This document shows, piece after piece, positions 9,658 through 20,860 of a DNA stretch of 64,000 nucleotides; within the stretch, counting starts at the first letter, position 1; every line of letters starts with the position of its first letter. The position numbers and the translations under genes are program-made. The notes beneath the pieces were generated by a model that was not told where the DNA came from, searched no databases, and worked only from the letters and a program-made list of their open reading frames with translations. The stretch is from positions 245,321-309,320 of the forward strand of contig MCFH01000062.1 in NCBI GenBank assembly GCA_002104945.1. Direction: 5' to 3'. This DNA is from Piromyces finnis. Taxonomy: Eukaryota > Neocallimastigomycota > Neocallimastigomycetes > Neocallimastigales > Neocallimastigaceae.

Positions 9658-12408
9658 ATGAAATCGATTTTATTATTTATTTTTATTTTAGCAGTGACTT
9701 ACACTTCATTTGCCAAATCAATTGAAAGCGTATCAAGAGAAGAATCAAAAGAATGTCGATTTATTAATGATTTATGAAAACAAATTGATTCAAATGAAAG
9801 TAATTGTTGCAAAATTTATGGAATTACTTGTGAAGGAGGTCATATAACTGAAATGTAGGCATATTTTTTATTATAATATTACCCTATATATACTTGTAAA
9901 AATTCTGTTTTTTTTTTTTTTTTTTTTTAATTACATTTCATTGATTTATTTGTTTATCAACCATATTGTATTTTCTAATTACTTTACATTGATAAACTAA
10001 TTATACTCTACTTCTTTACACAATAAACCATGTTTTGTCCTACCATTATTTATTTTTATAAATGAATGAATAAAAAAGAGAATTATCAAATATAACTGGG
10101 TCCATTCCTAAATCAATTGAAAATTTAACGAAATTAACTATATTGTAAATAAACATATTTCTATCTAATTATTTATTTATTTATTTTTTTTAAAATAACA
10201 TTTACTTTTATTGGCTTTCTTTTATTTATATATCACATTAATAATAAAATAGAAATTTATCTAATAATAAGTTTAGTGGAACTATTCCAAGTGAAATAGG
10301 AAATCTACCAAATTTAACTCAATTGTAATATATTAAATAATATATAAAATAATAAAAGGAAAAATAAAAGATATTTATAATTTTAGTAGTCCTTTTTATT
10401 TTTTTTTTTAACAAAATATCATTAATTATTTTTAAACTATTCTTAAATAATATAAATATATATAGAAATTTATCTGAAAATAATTTAACTGGAACAATTC
10501 CATCCACTCTCAAAAACCTAACAAAACTAACTATACTGTAAATAAATAAGATTATATAAAGGTATAACCTATATTCATTATTATTTTATTAATTTTAAAT
10601 TGTTACTTAAATTATCTAGAGATTTAGCTTACAATCAATTATCTGGACCTATTCCTGAATTTATTGGAAACTTTACTGAATTGACTATTTTGTAACTATT
10701 AATTATTTTTATTATAATAAATTAGATATAAAATAAATTTTAAAATGGAACAGGGTAGAGTGAAATAAGATAGAGTAGAATAAAGACAAAATAGGACAGA
10801 ATAAAATAGAGTAAAATAAAAACAAAATAGGATAGAATAAAATAAAATGAAATAAAAAATACTTAAATTTCTTTACTAATTAAATCGGAATTAGTAATAT
10901 AGAATTTATACTTTGATTTTTTAACTTTTATTTTTTTAATATATATCATCAATCATTATATCATCATATCATGAATAAATAGACAATTAAGTAGTAATAA
11001 TTTCAGTGGATCCATTCCAAAATCAATTGGAAATTTGACAAAACTATGTAGAATGTAAATATAAATATTTAATTTATACATAAAAATATAATAGGATTCT
11101 AATATTCTCTTATTGTATATACCTTATATACCTATTAATAAATGGAATCCAAAAAAAAATAGTTATTTATCTTATAATAATTTAAGTGGAACTATTCCAG
11201 AATCTATTGGAAATTTATCTAAATTAGTATATTTGTAAGTTGAATTAGTTTATTTACTACTTGATATTATATATCAATTAATAATACTCATTTTTTAAAT
11301 ATTCTTTTTTTTTTTTTTACCTTTATATAAACATTAATAGAGATCTTGAAAATAATAAATTAACTGGATCAATTCCAAAAACATTTGAAAATCTATCTGA
11401 ATTAATACGTTTGTAAATATTTATAAATATTATATATATCAATAATAATATAATAGCTTTAAATTTAGTACATACGGTAATACAATAGATAATAACTTTT
11501 TTATATTCATCAATATTTAGAGCATTATCAGATAATCTTTTAAATGGATCTATCCCTAAAACTGTCGGAGATTTACCTAAATTGAAATATTTGTAAATAT
11601 GAATATTAAATGATAATACTATGAAAATTGGTTTATAAAAAAAATTTTTTTAAAATAATATTTTTTTTTTATTTTTTTTCAATATTAAATTAGCTTTATA
11701 AATAACAATTGTATTCATTGTGAAAATGTCAAAAATATAAGAGTGTAAGATAGTAATATAGATTATATCCATATTGTAATTTATTTAATTTTACTTATAT
11801 TATTATTAAATTTAATATTTGTATTTGTATATAGCACTTGTGTGAATGATTTTGTAAAAAATGAATGTCAATCCAAATTCAGATGTGGTAAAGATATTGG
11901 TTCCTGTCCAAACGGACAATGTTGTAGTAAAAAGGGTTATTGTGGTACTACTTCCAGTTATTGCTCTACCAACCTTGGATGTCAAAGTGAATTTGGAGAT
12001 AAGTGTATCGATGGTAAATGTGGTTCAAAATGGGGTATCTGTCCAAACGGTCAATGTTGTAGTAAAAAGGGCTATTGTGGTACTACTTCCAGTTATTGTT
12101 CCACCAACCTTGGATGTCAAAGTGAATTTGGAGATAAGTGTATCGATGGTAGATGTGGTTCAAAATGGGGTATCTGTCCAAACGGTCAATGTTGCAGTAA
12201 AAAAGGTTAGTGTGGTACTACCTCTAATTATTGTTATTCCAACCTTGGATGTCAAAGTGAATTTGGAGAATGTAAATTCAGATGTGGTAAAGACATTGGT
12301 GCCTGTCCAAATGGTCAATGTTGTAGTTCAAAAGGTTTCTGTGGTACTACTAGTTTTTATTGCTCTAAATCAAAAGGATGCCAAGCTTCTTTTGGTCAAT
12401 GTCTTTAA
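9658..12408 (+). pseudogene. Secreted LRR protein with four C-terminal CBM18 (hevein) modules; two in-frame stops
   Basis: Ten exons can be laid out by consistent phase-2 GT...AG junctions: 9658-9854, 10079-10144, 10253-10324, 10466-10537, 10620-10691, 10983-11054, 11163-11234, 11341-11412, 11521-11592 and 11835-12408. Exon 1 gives a signal peptide (MKSILLFIFILAVTYTSFA) and a Cys-containing LRR cap. Exons 2-9 each encode one plant-type extracellular LRR (LSxNxxSGxIPxxIGNLxxL), seven of exactly 72 nt and one of 66. The last exon encodes four CBM18 chitin-binding modules with the CGxxxGxCPNGQCCSxxGxCG pattern. The product would bind chitin or related glycans at the cell surface. Two nonsense codons interrupt it: TGA at 9775-9777, before the first LRR, and TAG at 12208-12210, at a position that is Tyr in modules 1 and 2. 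With splice sites otherwise intact, it looks recently inactivated, or these are sequence errors. Confidence 0.8.
10740..10860 (+). repeat. Degenerate purine-rich minisatellite inside intron 5
   Basis: Units related to ATAGGA(T/C)AGAATAAAATA recur with drift. The array enlarges this intron (10692-10982, 291 nt) relative to most of its neighbours (about 82-141 nt). Confidence 0.5.
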
Positions 12409-13048
12409 TCATAAATATGAATTATATAGTTCAAACTTCGATCTTTAATATTTATAGTTTTCTTTTTTTCTTTTATATTTCTAAACCTTTAATAGAAAAG
12501 TATTTCATTATCATAAATAATCATATTCTTAATTCCTATTTTATTTCTACTTACAATTTAAATAATAAGTTCAATTATTTTTAATTTTATAATTAAAAAT
12601 TTATAAAAGGATCAATAAAATATTTGAAAAAAAAAAATTAAAAAAGAGGAAATCAATCCACCAATACAATTTAACTTAATTTTTAAAAAAAAAATGAAAA
12701 AAAAAATTATTATAAAAAATTATTATTTATTATAAAAAAAGGACATAAAACAATTCATGATTTTTTTTTTTTTTATTTTTTTATTAGTAATATGGACTTT
12801 AAAATTATTATTAAAATTAATAATGCAAAAAAAAAAAAATATAAATACGTAGTTATTTCACCTTTTTTTTTTTAAAATTTCTATTTACCTACCCAAACTA
12901 AAATTTTATATCATAAATTTATATGAATTTATATAGGTATATTGATTATTATCAAATATTAATTGAATAGAAAAGAAAATACTTTAATTCTTCAGAAATA
13001 AATCATTTATTATTATTATTATTATTATTACTTTTTTATAATAGAAAT
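12409..13048. other. Intergenic region and ankyrin-gene promoter
   Basis: No gene. From about 12835 to 13048 the sequence is related to 15294-15513, upstream of the ankyrin pseudogene, so it probably carries the promoter and 5' leader of this gene family. It ends with an (ATT)n tract just before the ATG. Confidence 0.6.
12840..12849 (+). promoter_or_regulatory. Putative TATA element of the ankyrin family
   Basis: TATAAATACG lies 209 bp before the ATG at 13049. The same TATAAATACGTAGTTATTTC block occurs 207 bp before the related pseudogene start at 15514. Conservation of sequence and distance suggests a core promoter; this is inference. Confidence 0.4.
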
Positions 13049-14413
13049 ATGGATAATAATTATAATAATCAAGATAATAATGAAATTCCTTACTTACATT
13101 ATGCTTATAAAAATAATTATATAAATATCTTAAAACGTCTAATTACAAAAAATAATGAGTCGATAAATGCAAGAGACAATAAAGGTAATACTTTATTACA
13201 TATTGCATGTCAAAAAGGAGACAAAGACATAGTAAAATGTTTGGTTGATAATGGTGCAAATATATTTATTCAAAATAATAATGGAGATATACCAATAACT
13301 TTAGCAAAGAAGAATGATGATAAAGATATTATTAGCCTTTTAAATACAGAAAATGAAAATATACTCTTTTTACGTGAAGCTATCAAGAAAATAGGTATAA
13401 AAGAAAATATTAAATCCATCCAAGTTATATCAATTATTCATCCATTTAAAAATACTTCAAATACTAATGAAAGAAAAATAAATATAAATACCCAAAACAG
13501 TAAAGGATTAACTTTATTACACTATGCTTGTGAGCAAGGAAATGAAAACATAGTTAAATATTTAATTAAAAAAGGAGCTGATACAAATATTAAAAGTAGT
13601 AATGGAGGTATATCATTACACTATGCATGTAAATCAAAAAATGATAATGTTAATCTTGTTAAATATTTAATTGAAGCTATAGGATTAGATATCAATATTA
13701 AAGATAGGCATGAAAAAATACCATTTCATTATGCATGCTATAAAGGAAATGAAAATATAGTTAAATATTTAATTAAAAATGGAGTAGACCCAAGGATTAA
13801 GAATGATTATGGAAGAATGTCATTACATTTTGTATGTGGAGCAGAAAAAGAAAATATTAATCTTGTTAAATATTTAATTGAGGATATAGGATTAGACATC
13901 AACATTCAAAATAAAGATGGTTGTACACCACTGCATTATGCCTGTGAGCAAGGAAATGAAAATATTGTGAAGTATTTAATTGAAAAAGGAGCTGATACAA
14001 GTATTAAGAATAATAATGGAAGGATATCATTACATTGTACATGTAAAGCAAAAAGAGAAAGTGTTAATATTGTTAAATATTTGATTGAAAAGAGAGGACT
14101 AAACATCAATATTAAAGATAATTATAGATTTACACCTATACATTACGCATGTTATAAAGGAAATGAAAATATAGTTAAATATTTAATTAAAAATGGAGTA
14201 GATCCAAAGATTAAGAATGAAGATGGAAGAATATCATTACATTTTGCATGTGGAGCAGAAAAAGAAAATGTTAATCTTGTTAAATATTTAATTGAGGATA
14301 TAGGATTAGACATCAACACTCAAAATAAGGATGGTTGTACACCATTACATTATGCCTGTGAGCAGGGAAATGAAAATATTGTGAAATATTTGATTGAAAA
14401 TAAAATAAAATAG
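13049..14413 (+). CDS. Ankyrin-repeat protein, ended early by a frameshift
   Basis: The 454-residue open frame is almost entirely ankyrin repeats (TPLHYACxxGNENIVKYLIExG type). An N-terminal pair (about residues 12-105) is separated by a non-repeat linker (about 106-150) from nine further repeats. The second block alternates 33-residue units (EQGNENIVKYLI) with 36-residue units (KENVNLVKYLIEDIGLDIN). There is no other domain, signal peptide or membrane segment, so a cytoplasmic protein-binding scaffold is likely, with unknown partners. The frame stops at TAG 14411-14413 within a slippage-prone AAATAAAATAAAAT run. In another frame ankyrin coding continues from about 14410 (starting IDVNIQDNYR) to TAA 14539-14541, so the ancestral protein was about 43 residues longer. 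The start is supported by homology of its 5' leader to the locus at 15514. Confidence 0.8.
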   Translation: MDNNYNNQDNNEIPYLHYAYKNNYINILKRLITKNNESINARDNKGNTLLHIACQKGDKDIVKCLVDNGANIFIQNNNGDIPITLAKKNDDKDIISLLNTENENILFLREAIKKIGIKENIKSIQVISIIHPFKNTSNTNERKININTQNSKGLTLLHYACEQGNENIVKYLIKKGADTNIKSSNGGISLHYACKSKNDNVNLVKYLIEAIGLDINIKDRHEKIPFHYACYKGNENIVKYLIKNGVDPRIKNDYGRMSLHFVCGAEKENINLVKYLIEDIGLDINIQNKDGCTPLHYACEQGNENIVKYLIEKGADTSIKNNNGRISLHCTCKAKRESVNIVKYLIEKRGLNINIKDNYRFTPIHYACYKGNENIVKYLIKNGVDPKIKNEDGRISLHFACGAEKENVNLVKYLIEDIGLDINTQNKDGCTPLHYACEQGNENIVKYLIENKIK

Positions 14414-14541
14414 ATGTAAATATTCAAGATAATTATAGAAGGTCACTATTACATTATACATATATTAAAGGAAATGATACCTTAATTAAATACTTGATTA
14501 AAAATAAAAAAATAAATATTAATTTTCAATTATCTAATTAA
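14414..14541 (+). pseudogene. Frameshifted C-terminal end of the ankyrin gene
   Basis: Reading one base earlier than the upstream frame gives one more ankyrin repeat (RRSLLHYTYIKGNDTLIKYL) and a natural stop at 14539-14541. It is separated from the main frame only by the A/T-rich slippage tract at 14398-14413. Either a single indel or a sequencing error explains it. Confidence 0.65.
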
Positions 14542-15513
14542 AAAATATGTACTATTCTAATATTTAGGAACATATAAATAAATTATTAAGTTGAAAAAAT
14601 ATTGCATTATTTTCAAATTACACTATTGATAGAAAATTATTAAAGCATATTCTTTAATATTTATCTAAATTTATAGAAAGTAATATTTTATTAAATATTG
14701 GTCTACTTTTTTAAAAAAAAAAAAAAAAAAAAAAAGAAAAATACTTTAAACATATTAATTAGTATACTATTTACAAATCTACATCTACATATTTACATAT
14801 ATAATAAAATATAATTTTAAATACAAGTTATTGTAAAATATTAAGAGTATTAGATAAAGAAGGTTTATGGGTTTAGAATAATTAATTTGACATTTTGTAA
14901 TATAACTAATTATTTTTTTATTATTCATTTTTTTTATTGTAAAAAAAGTTTTAGAAAATGGACTTCAATTAATCCATTTTACATTAAATCTACTTAATAT
15001 TTTTAGTTTTTTTCATCTAATTTTATTAAAAAAAAAAAAAGAACACATATGAATATTAGTTTCATTATAAAAAGAGGAAAAAAGTAAATGAATATATAAA
15101 TAAATTTTTATTTAAAAAATATATTCTAACTCGTGTCTATAATAATAATATAAATCTAAAATAATAAATAAATAATAATATGGACAATACCTTTATTTTT
15201 TCTTTTCTTAAATAATCATTGACATTTGATTTTTTTTATTTCAATGATCAATTTATTTTATATATTATTAATTTATGTTATTTATTTATATTGTAAAAAA
15301 AAAAAGTATAAATACGTAGTTATTTCACTTTTTTTTATTTAATTCTCTTTAACTACAAAAATTAAAGTTTTATATTATAAATATATATAGGAATACTGGT
15401 TACTATCGAATACTAATTGAACAGAAAAGAAAATACTTTAATTCTTCAGAAATAAATCATTTATTATTATTATTATTACTATTATTATTATTGCTTTTTT
15501 ATAATAAAAATAT
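14542..15513. other. Intergenic spacer with duplicated ankyrin promoter
   Basis: No gene. About 15294-15513 is a diverged copy of the leader at 12835-13048, including a TATAAATACG element, the TTTAATTCTTCAGAAATAAA block and an (ATT)n tract. Confidence 0.6.
15307..15316 (+). promoter_or_regulatory. Putative TATA element, second ankyrin locus
   Basis: This is the counterpart of the element at 12840-12849, 207 bp before the ATG at 15514. Confidence 0.35.
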
Positions 15514-16077
15514 ATGGATAATAATTACGATAATCAAGATTATAGTGACTACGTTTAAGGTTTTTTCGAATGATGTGTTACACAGCTAAGAGTATGATAA
15601 CATTTTAAAGGTTACTATAAATATACACCATTACATTGTTCATGTGTAATAGGGAATGAAAATATTGCTAAATATTTAATTAAAAAAGGAGCAGACATAA
15701 GTACTAAAAGTTATGATGGAAGCATATCATTACATTGTGCATGTGGTGCAAAAAAAGAAAATGTTAATCTTGTTAAATATTTAATTGCGGATATAGGATT
15801 AAATATCCGTGTTAAGGACAACTATGGAAAAACATCTTTACATTATGTATGTATTTAAGAAAATGAAAACATAGTTAACTATTTGATTGAAAATAAAAAA
15901 ATAGATATCAATATTCAAGATAAGTATGGAAAAGCACCATTACACTATGCATGTTACAAAGAAAATAGAAATATAATTAAATATTTAATTGAAAAAGGTG
16001 CTAATAAAAATTTAATAGATGATAATAGATTTACACCATTATTTTATATTCAAAAGAAAATAAAAGAGTGTATTTAA
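15514..16077 (+). pseudogene. Ankyrin-repeat pseudogene
   Basis: It starts like its neighbour (MDNNYDNQD against MDNNYNNQD at 13049) and keeps the same reading frame throughout, but is interrupted by several stops between 15556 and about 15600 and by TAA at 15856-15858. Between and after the stops the frame encodes recognisable ankyrin repeats (YTPLHCSC, NIAKYLIKKGAD, SLHCACGAKKENVNLVKYLI, APLHYACYKENRNIIKYLI) up to TAA 16075-16077. It is a shortened relative of the gene at 13049, made by duplication including the promoter and then decayed. The final 64 codons remain open from an internal Met at 15883, but there is no evidence that they are expressed. Confidence 0.8.
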
Positions 16078-18282
16078 TATTTAATTAGAAAATTAATAAT
16101 TATAAAACAAAAAAGTCAGATAATGAGATGCATTAATAATAGAATATTGTAATACTTTTTTTAAATTTAATGTATAGTGATTTAAAAAAATATATATATA
16201 ATTATAGACATAAATAGTTATTTCAATAAATATACAAATAAGAAAATTAAATACACTCTGACCCTTTTATTCTATTAAATAAATTATTGTAATTACCATT
16301 TTTATTTATGGTGTACATTGTATTGTTCTAGTTTATTAAATTTATTAAAATTTTAAACATAAATTTTTCTTTTCTATTAAAAAAAAAAAAATTGTATTCT
16401 TCATTTAAAGGATATTTTTATATAAAAAAATGAATATTATGTTAAATATATAAAAAAAATATATATATTATTTGGAATATTAAAAAATTCTTTTTTTTCT
16501 GAAAAAGATGAAATTAAAATTTTATAAATATAAATAATTTAAAATTTATACCAATATTCCATTAACAAAAATACAGAAATTTAAGTATTTTCATCTTTTA
16601 AAAAAGAAAAAAAAATATATAAATACATTATATCATGGAGGTATCAAAGAAAAAAGAAAACATTGTTAAATATTTAATATAATAAAACGATTTATTAATA
16701 ATATACTAATATCTAAGTATTAAACATAAAAAGAAATTATTGATTTTTATAAATATATAATTTAAAGATAGTAATAATAAAGATTGATGTACATATTGTC
16801 TTTGTACAAATAATCAAAAAATATAGATGTTATTTTAAATATAAATAAAAAATAAAAATAACAATTCAACTAATGGTAACACCACTTAATTATAGTATAA
16901 TTATAAATTTAATGAAATCATTTCTTTTTTAAAAAAATAATAAAGAATTAAAATATAAATTAATATTTTTATATTATATTTAAATGAATTTATTAATTTT
17001 ATATTATGCTTAAGATTAAAAAAATAAAAAAAAACATGTTTTATTACCATTAATTTATTATGTATTTAATATGATATATATTATAATTATAATACTTTTT
17101 TTTATGAATGTTAGAATACATGGTTTAAATATAAAATTCAAACACATACACCATCTTTAAGAATTATATTAATTAAAATTTAATAACTCGGTGACACACA
17201 TAATATAATATAAATTATTTATTTTGTTATTTAAATGCCATATAGTTAATCATTCTTTTGTTATTTATAATAAAAACATATAGATATTAATTACAAATAC
17301 TCATTGACATTAATGATAAAAAAAAGGAAATGAATCATTTTTGAATTTTCAATTTAAAGAAATTATTATAAATTATACAGAAAATTAATTAAAAATATTA
17401 ACCTGATTTTAACCAATAAAATAACATTGAATTGGCATGAGGAATTTAACTATTTATAAAAAAGTAGCCAATAAAATGGCATTTAAATAGCACGCAGCAT
17501 TTATTTATTTATTTATTTTTTATTCATTATAATTAATGTTTTTTAATATTTTATTATTATAAATAATAATACTAATACTAACACTAATACTACTAATACC
17601 ATTACTAATAATAGTAATGATTAGAATAATAATAATTTATCTTTTAATAACAATTTTTAATTATTCTATTGTATTTTATATTCTATTATCTTATATTTAA
17701 AATATTCATTTATATTCCTATAGATAATGTATTTCTGATATTTTAAGGTTAATTCTTATTATGAAAATTATAATTATTATACCTTTATAATAATGCTGTC
17801 AAAAACATGAATAGTTTCACAAAAAGTCATTAATTGATATTCACCAATAATAACATATATTCTGAACATCTGAATGAATAAATAAATATTGGCATTTAAC
17901 AAGTATAATTCCATAAATTAAAAAATCATAAACGTACATGCATTCCTCATTTTATATAAATTTTATTAATACTATTAACCAATTATAATATACTATTTTA
18001 ACATTGATTCTTCATTAAATATAATATACACAATAAATGAAATAAATTCTTTATATAAAAAATAAAATTATATAAATACTGAAAATAAGTATCAATTGTA
18101 ATTCATACCTTCATTCAATAAAATATTAATTCATAGATAATTCTATAATATTTTCTATTATTATATTATTAGCTTTATCATTCATAAAATTAAAACAAAA
18201 AAAAATAATTTTTATTAATATCAAAAAAAAAAAAAAAAAAACTAGATTAATATTTTTTTTAATTTAAAAAAAAAAAATCAAT
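16078..18282. other. Intergenic A+T-rich region upstream of the phosphate transporter
   Basis: No full gene. One 15-codon ankyrin relic (16635-16682) is present. At about 17400-17510 two CCAATAAAAT-containing segments occur as an imperfect direct repeat, possibly CCAAT-type sites, but they are far (about 770 bp or more) from the transporter ATG. A poly(A) tract and a run of short A/T words precede the start codon. Confidence 0.5.
16635..16682 (+). pseudogene. Minimal ankyrin-repeat relic
   Basis: ATG, then KKKENIVKYLI, then TAA. The NIVKYLI core of the local ankyrin family is unmistakable, but only half a repeat is left. It follows a TATAAATACA-like run at about 16618, suggesting the remains of a third locus. 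Confidence 0.4.
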
Positions 18283-19938
18283 ATGGAACCTTTCTCACTT
18301 ACCGCTGTTTTTGTAGTTGGTCTTGCTTTTGCATTTTTAGATGCATTTGGAATTGGCGCAAATGATGTATCAAATTCCTTTTCCACTTCAGTTGCATCAA
18401 AATCTTTAACATTAAAACAAGCATGTATTATTGCAATTTTCACTGAATTCTTCGGTGCCGTTTTACTTGGTTCTCACACAGCTAAAACAATTCGTGATGG
18501 TATTATTAATTTATCAGAATTCAAAGGAGAACAAGATATTCTTATGGTTGGTATGATGTGTGCTTTAATTGGATCTTCTACTTGGGTTTTAACAGCTACA
18601 AAATTTGGTCTTCCTGTCAGTACTACTCATTCAATTATTGGTGCCACTATTGGTATTGGTATTGCTACTCATGGATTTGGTGTTGTTAATTGGGGATGGG
18701 CTGGTAAAGGTGTTCTCCAAATTATTACTTCATGGTTCTTGAGTCCAGTAGCTGCTGGAATTGTTGGTGCAATCATTTATAATTCTGTTAAATATTTGGT
18801 TTTGAAACGTCGAAATCCATTTAAATCAGGTTTAAGAAATATTCCATTTTATTTCTTTATTACCATAGCTATCATTGTCTTTTTCATTATCTATAAAGGT
18901 GCCCCAGGTTTAAATCTTAGTAAATTAGGATTCCCAACTATTGTTGGAATTACTATTGGATTTTCACTTTTAGCTGCTCTTTTCTCTGTTATTTTTTATG
19001 TTCCATGGATTAAAAGAATTATTAAGGGAAATGAAGATTTAAGATTTTACCATATTCCATTTATTCATTTCATAGGTGAACGCAAGAAAACAACGATGTC
19101 ATCTATTGAAGAAGGATTAAATAACACCAAGGATACATACTATGAAAAAAATATAACTAATGAAATGAATCAATCCGTAGGTGATATTAGTGATTATTAT
19201 TTAAATTCAAATAAAACTATCAATAATAATAGCAACTTTAATAATAAAGATGCTGAATTATATAATAACAAACTTAAAAATGAAGAAACCACTGCTTCTA
19301 AGAAAATGAAAATTAGTAAAATTCTTAGTAATGGTATTAATAAAGAAATTGCCGATTATAAGAGTGATGAATTAAAAGGAATGCATGATGCAGCTATACG
19401 ATATGATGATGATACAGAAAAATTATACTCTTTCCTTCAAATATTTACAGCATCTTTTGCTTCCTTTGCTCACGGTTCTAACGATGTTGCCAATGCTGTT
19501 GGACCTTTAACTACCATCTATTATATATGGCACACTGGTTCAGATCCAAGTTCAAGTCTTTCTATTCCTATTTGGATTCTTATTATGTGCGCATTAGCAA
19601 TTAATATTGGTTTAGTTACTTATGGTTATAATGTTATGAGATCACTTGGTAACAAAATTACATTATTAACACCAACTCGTGGATTTTGTGTTGAATTAAG
19701 TGCATGTTTAACTGTTTTATCATGTTCACGTTTATCCCTTCCAGTTTCTACTACTCATTGTATTACAGGTTCTACAACCGCCATTGGATTATGCAATGGT
19801 AATACTAAAAGTGTGAATTGGAAACTTTTAGGCTTTTGCTTTTTCTCATGGTTGCTTACTCTTCCCGTAGCAGGTTTAATTGCTGGTATTATGTTTAAAA
19901 TTATTTATCCAATAGTATATTACTATGGTATTTTATAA
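18283..19938 (+). CDS. Na+/phosphate symporter, PHO89/PHO-4 (PiT/SLC20) family
   Basis: The 551-residue product is a complete PiT-family inorganic phosphate importer, expected in the plasma membrane and driven by the Na+ gradient. Both inverted-repeat signature halves are present: GANDVSNSFSTSVASKSLTL (from residue 25) with LPVSTTHSIIGA (about 110-121), and GSNDVANAVGPL (about 398-409) with LPVSTTHCITGSTTAIGLC (about 486-504). About six hydrophobic segments precede a hydrophilic Asn/Lys-rich loop of about 120 residues (265-385), and about five follow; this is the usual fungal layout and length. The start is the first Met, in an A-rich context, and there is no intron. Neighbours appear unrelated. 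Phosphate regulation is known for fungal homologs, but no CACGTG-type PHO site was seen in the 1 kb upstream. Confidence 0.95.
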   Translation: MEPFSLTAVFVVGLAFAFLDAFGIGANDVSNSFSTSVASKSLTLKQACIIAIFTEFFGAVLLGSHTAKTIRDGIINLSEFKGEQDILMVGMMCALIGSSTWVLTATKFGLPVSTTHSIIGATIGIGIATHGFGVVNWGWAGKGVLQIITSWFLSPVAAGIVGAIIYNSVKYLVLKRRNPFKSGLRNIPFYFFITIAIIVFFIIYKGAPGLNLSKLGFPTIVGITIGFSLLAALFSVIFYVPWIKRIIKGNEDLRFYHIPFIHFIGERKKTTMSSIEEGLNNTKDTYYEKNITNEMNQSVGDISDYYLNSNKTINNNSNFNNKDAELYNNKLKNEETTASKKMKISKILSNGINKEIADYKSDELKGMHDAAIRYDDDTEKLYSFLQIFTASFASFAHGSNDVANAVGPLTTIYYIWHTGSDPSSSLSIPIWILIMCALAINIGLVTYGYNVMRSLGNKITLLTPTRGFCVELSACLTVLSCSRLSLPVSTTHCITGSTTAIGLCNGNTKSVNWKLLGFCFFSWLLTLPVAGLIAGIMFKIIYPIVYYYGIL

Positions 19939-20552
<614 letters not shown>

Positions 20553-20860
20553 TTAAAATTAATTATTATCACTGTTTTTTTTTTTTCAATTTTTTATAAT
20601 TATTATTAAATGTATTTACAGTTAATAAAAAAAAGAAAAAGTAAAATTTAATCATAGTTAAAACATGATTTACATGCTTTATGACTTTATAAAAATAAAA
20701 ATAAAAAACATTAAATTATTATTTAAAAATTAAATAAAAATTGGTCTATTACTTGTAAGTATATAATTAAGAAATATAAAATAATAATAAATAAATAACT
20801 CTATTAATTTATTATCAAGTAAAAGTAGTATTATTTAATAAAACGAAGAAAAAACTATTG
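20553..20860 (+). repeat. Dispersed LRR 3'-flank element, copy A
   Basis: It matches, with gaps, the same-strand segment at about 44320-44590 (shared words such as TTACATGCT.TATGACTTTAT and ATATAATTAAGAAATATAAA). It is also partly the reverse complement of 21440-21660, so copies A and B form an inverted pair around the (TTTTTG)n array. It carries no coding sequence; it corresponds to DNA downstream of an LRR gene. Confidence 0.6.

Noticed and set aside
11861-12448. Plus-strand 195-codon Val-rich frame over the chitin-binding exon
   Set aside because: It is a shifted-frame shadow of the CBM18 modules; the Cys-rich frame matches a known domain four times over.
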